Part shown: one piece after another, positions 63,733 to 64,000 of the stretch
Position numbering within the stretch: position 1 is the stretch's first letter
Layout: each line of letters begins with the position of its first letter
Notes under the pieces: model-generated
Database searches by the model: none
Told to the model about the DNA's origin: nothing
The model's input: only the letters and a program-made list of their open reading frames with translations
Origin: Rhodococcus xishaensis
GTDB taxonomy: Bacteria > Actinomycetota > Actinomycetes > Mycobacteriales > Mycobacteriaceae
Direction of reading: 5' to 3'
Length of the DNA: 64,000 nucleotides
Assembly (NCBI RefSeq): GCF_004011825.1
Contig: NZ_RKLO01000004.1
Location: forward strand, 124,001-188,000
Position numbers and translations under genes: made by a program

Positions 63733-64000
63733 ACCCCACTGCCAACGCAGTCCGCGCCGGCCTCGCCCGCGGCTGGATCGAACTTCGCCAACTGTTCACC
63801 ACCGGTCCCGACCTGATCGGTCAGTTCATGAGCCCGGCCATCGCACTGGTCGTGCTCTACCTCCTACGCAATCGTGAGTACGCGGGCAGCGACCTCTCGA
63901 TCGCCGAACTCGCGGTCCCCGGTCTCATCGGGTCGATCATCGTGTTCAACGGACTGTTCGCGATCACCAATGTGCTTGTCCTGGACCGCGAGGACGGCAC
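63729..64000 (+). CDS. ABC-2 type exporter permease, cut by window edge
   Basis: The first 90 residues are visible (MNPTANAVRAGLARGWIELRQ...). The first membrane segment (MSPAIALVVLYLL) and the start of a second (IGSIIVFNGLFAI) are seen. It is coupled to the ATPase gene. Substrate unknown. Confidence 0.85.
   Translation, partial: MNPTANAVRAGLARGWIELRQLFTTGPDLIGQFMSPAIALVVLYLLRNREYAGSDLSIAELAVPGLIGSIIVFNGLFAITNVLVLDREDG

Overview
The window is high-GC DNA from an actinobacterium of the mycolic-acid group, most likely Rhodococcus or a close relative. Signs of this are a carboxylic acid reductase, a cutinase-like serine esterase, a polyprenol-phosphate mannose synthase, paired Acr3/ArsC/ArsI arsenic genes, many IclR regulators, leaderless or GTG starts, and GTGA/ATGA gene overlaps. 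The genus is inferred from gene content; I saw no rRNA, tRNA, CRISPR array or insertion sequence.

Positions 1-12662 hold a tandem family of eight minus-strand genes for secreted YVTN beta-propellers. Seven have seven blades each; the one at the left edge has only two. All carry a signal peptide, a conserved CLGSLC-type motif after the last blade and a Gly/Ser-rich tail. Six share a conserved upstream block of about 130 bp. Between two of them (about 3720-5660), on the opposite strand, lies a tandem array of very small ORFs. Six are readable (22-38 codons) and three are decayed. Each has its own Shine-Dalgarno sequence, and most units carry one or two RNA hairpins, one of them capped mostly by a GNRA tetraloop. 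The intact peptides share RVL-x(3)-L-(E/Q)-E-W and a C-terminal C-x(6-8)-C with GLPC or GLSC. This is the most novel-looking part of the window. A piece of a YVTN 5' end inside the array, and a piece of the neighbouring phosphatidyltransferase gene upstream of one YVTN gene, record repeated recombination.

12874-18405 holds a CDP-alcohol phosphatidyltransferase, a TVP38-type membrane protein and a complete YnjBCD-type ABC importer. 18497-23542 is a cluster of epoxide-hydrolase-like protein, IclR regulator, cytochrome P450, APH-family phosphotransferase and a conserved unknown, with a palindromic operator between the divergent IclR and P450 genes. 23691-31676 contains housekeeping and lipid genes (PhnB-like protein, Ppm1-like mannosyltransferase, threonine-synthase-like enzyme, acyl-CoA ligase) and a divergent amidohydrolase/glutamine-synthetase pair that looks like a split FluG. 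31809-34686 is an arsenic resistance island.

34769-47871 carries two coupled Tat-exported phosphoesterases, an orphan FetB-type permease, a 36-residue hydrophobic peptide with its own terminator, aminopeptidase N, beta-oxidation enzymes, a flavin monooxygenase, and a P-type metal ATPase fused to a hemerythrin domain. 47974-56678 is a catabolic island: two MFS transporters, two IclR regulators, a phthalate-dioxygenase-like Rieske oxygenase with its reductase, a zinc alcohol dehydrogenase, and a protein resembling a degenerate FtsZ N-domain. Copies of one 15-bp motif sit in front of its transcription units, so it is probably one regulon. 57182-64000 holds the cutinase-like esterase, the carboxylic acid reductase, and the start of an ABC-2 exporter that runs off the right edge.
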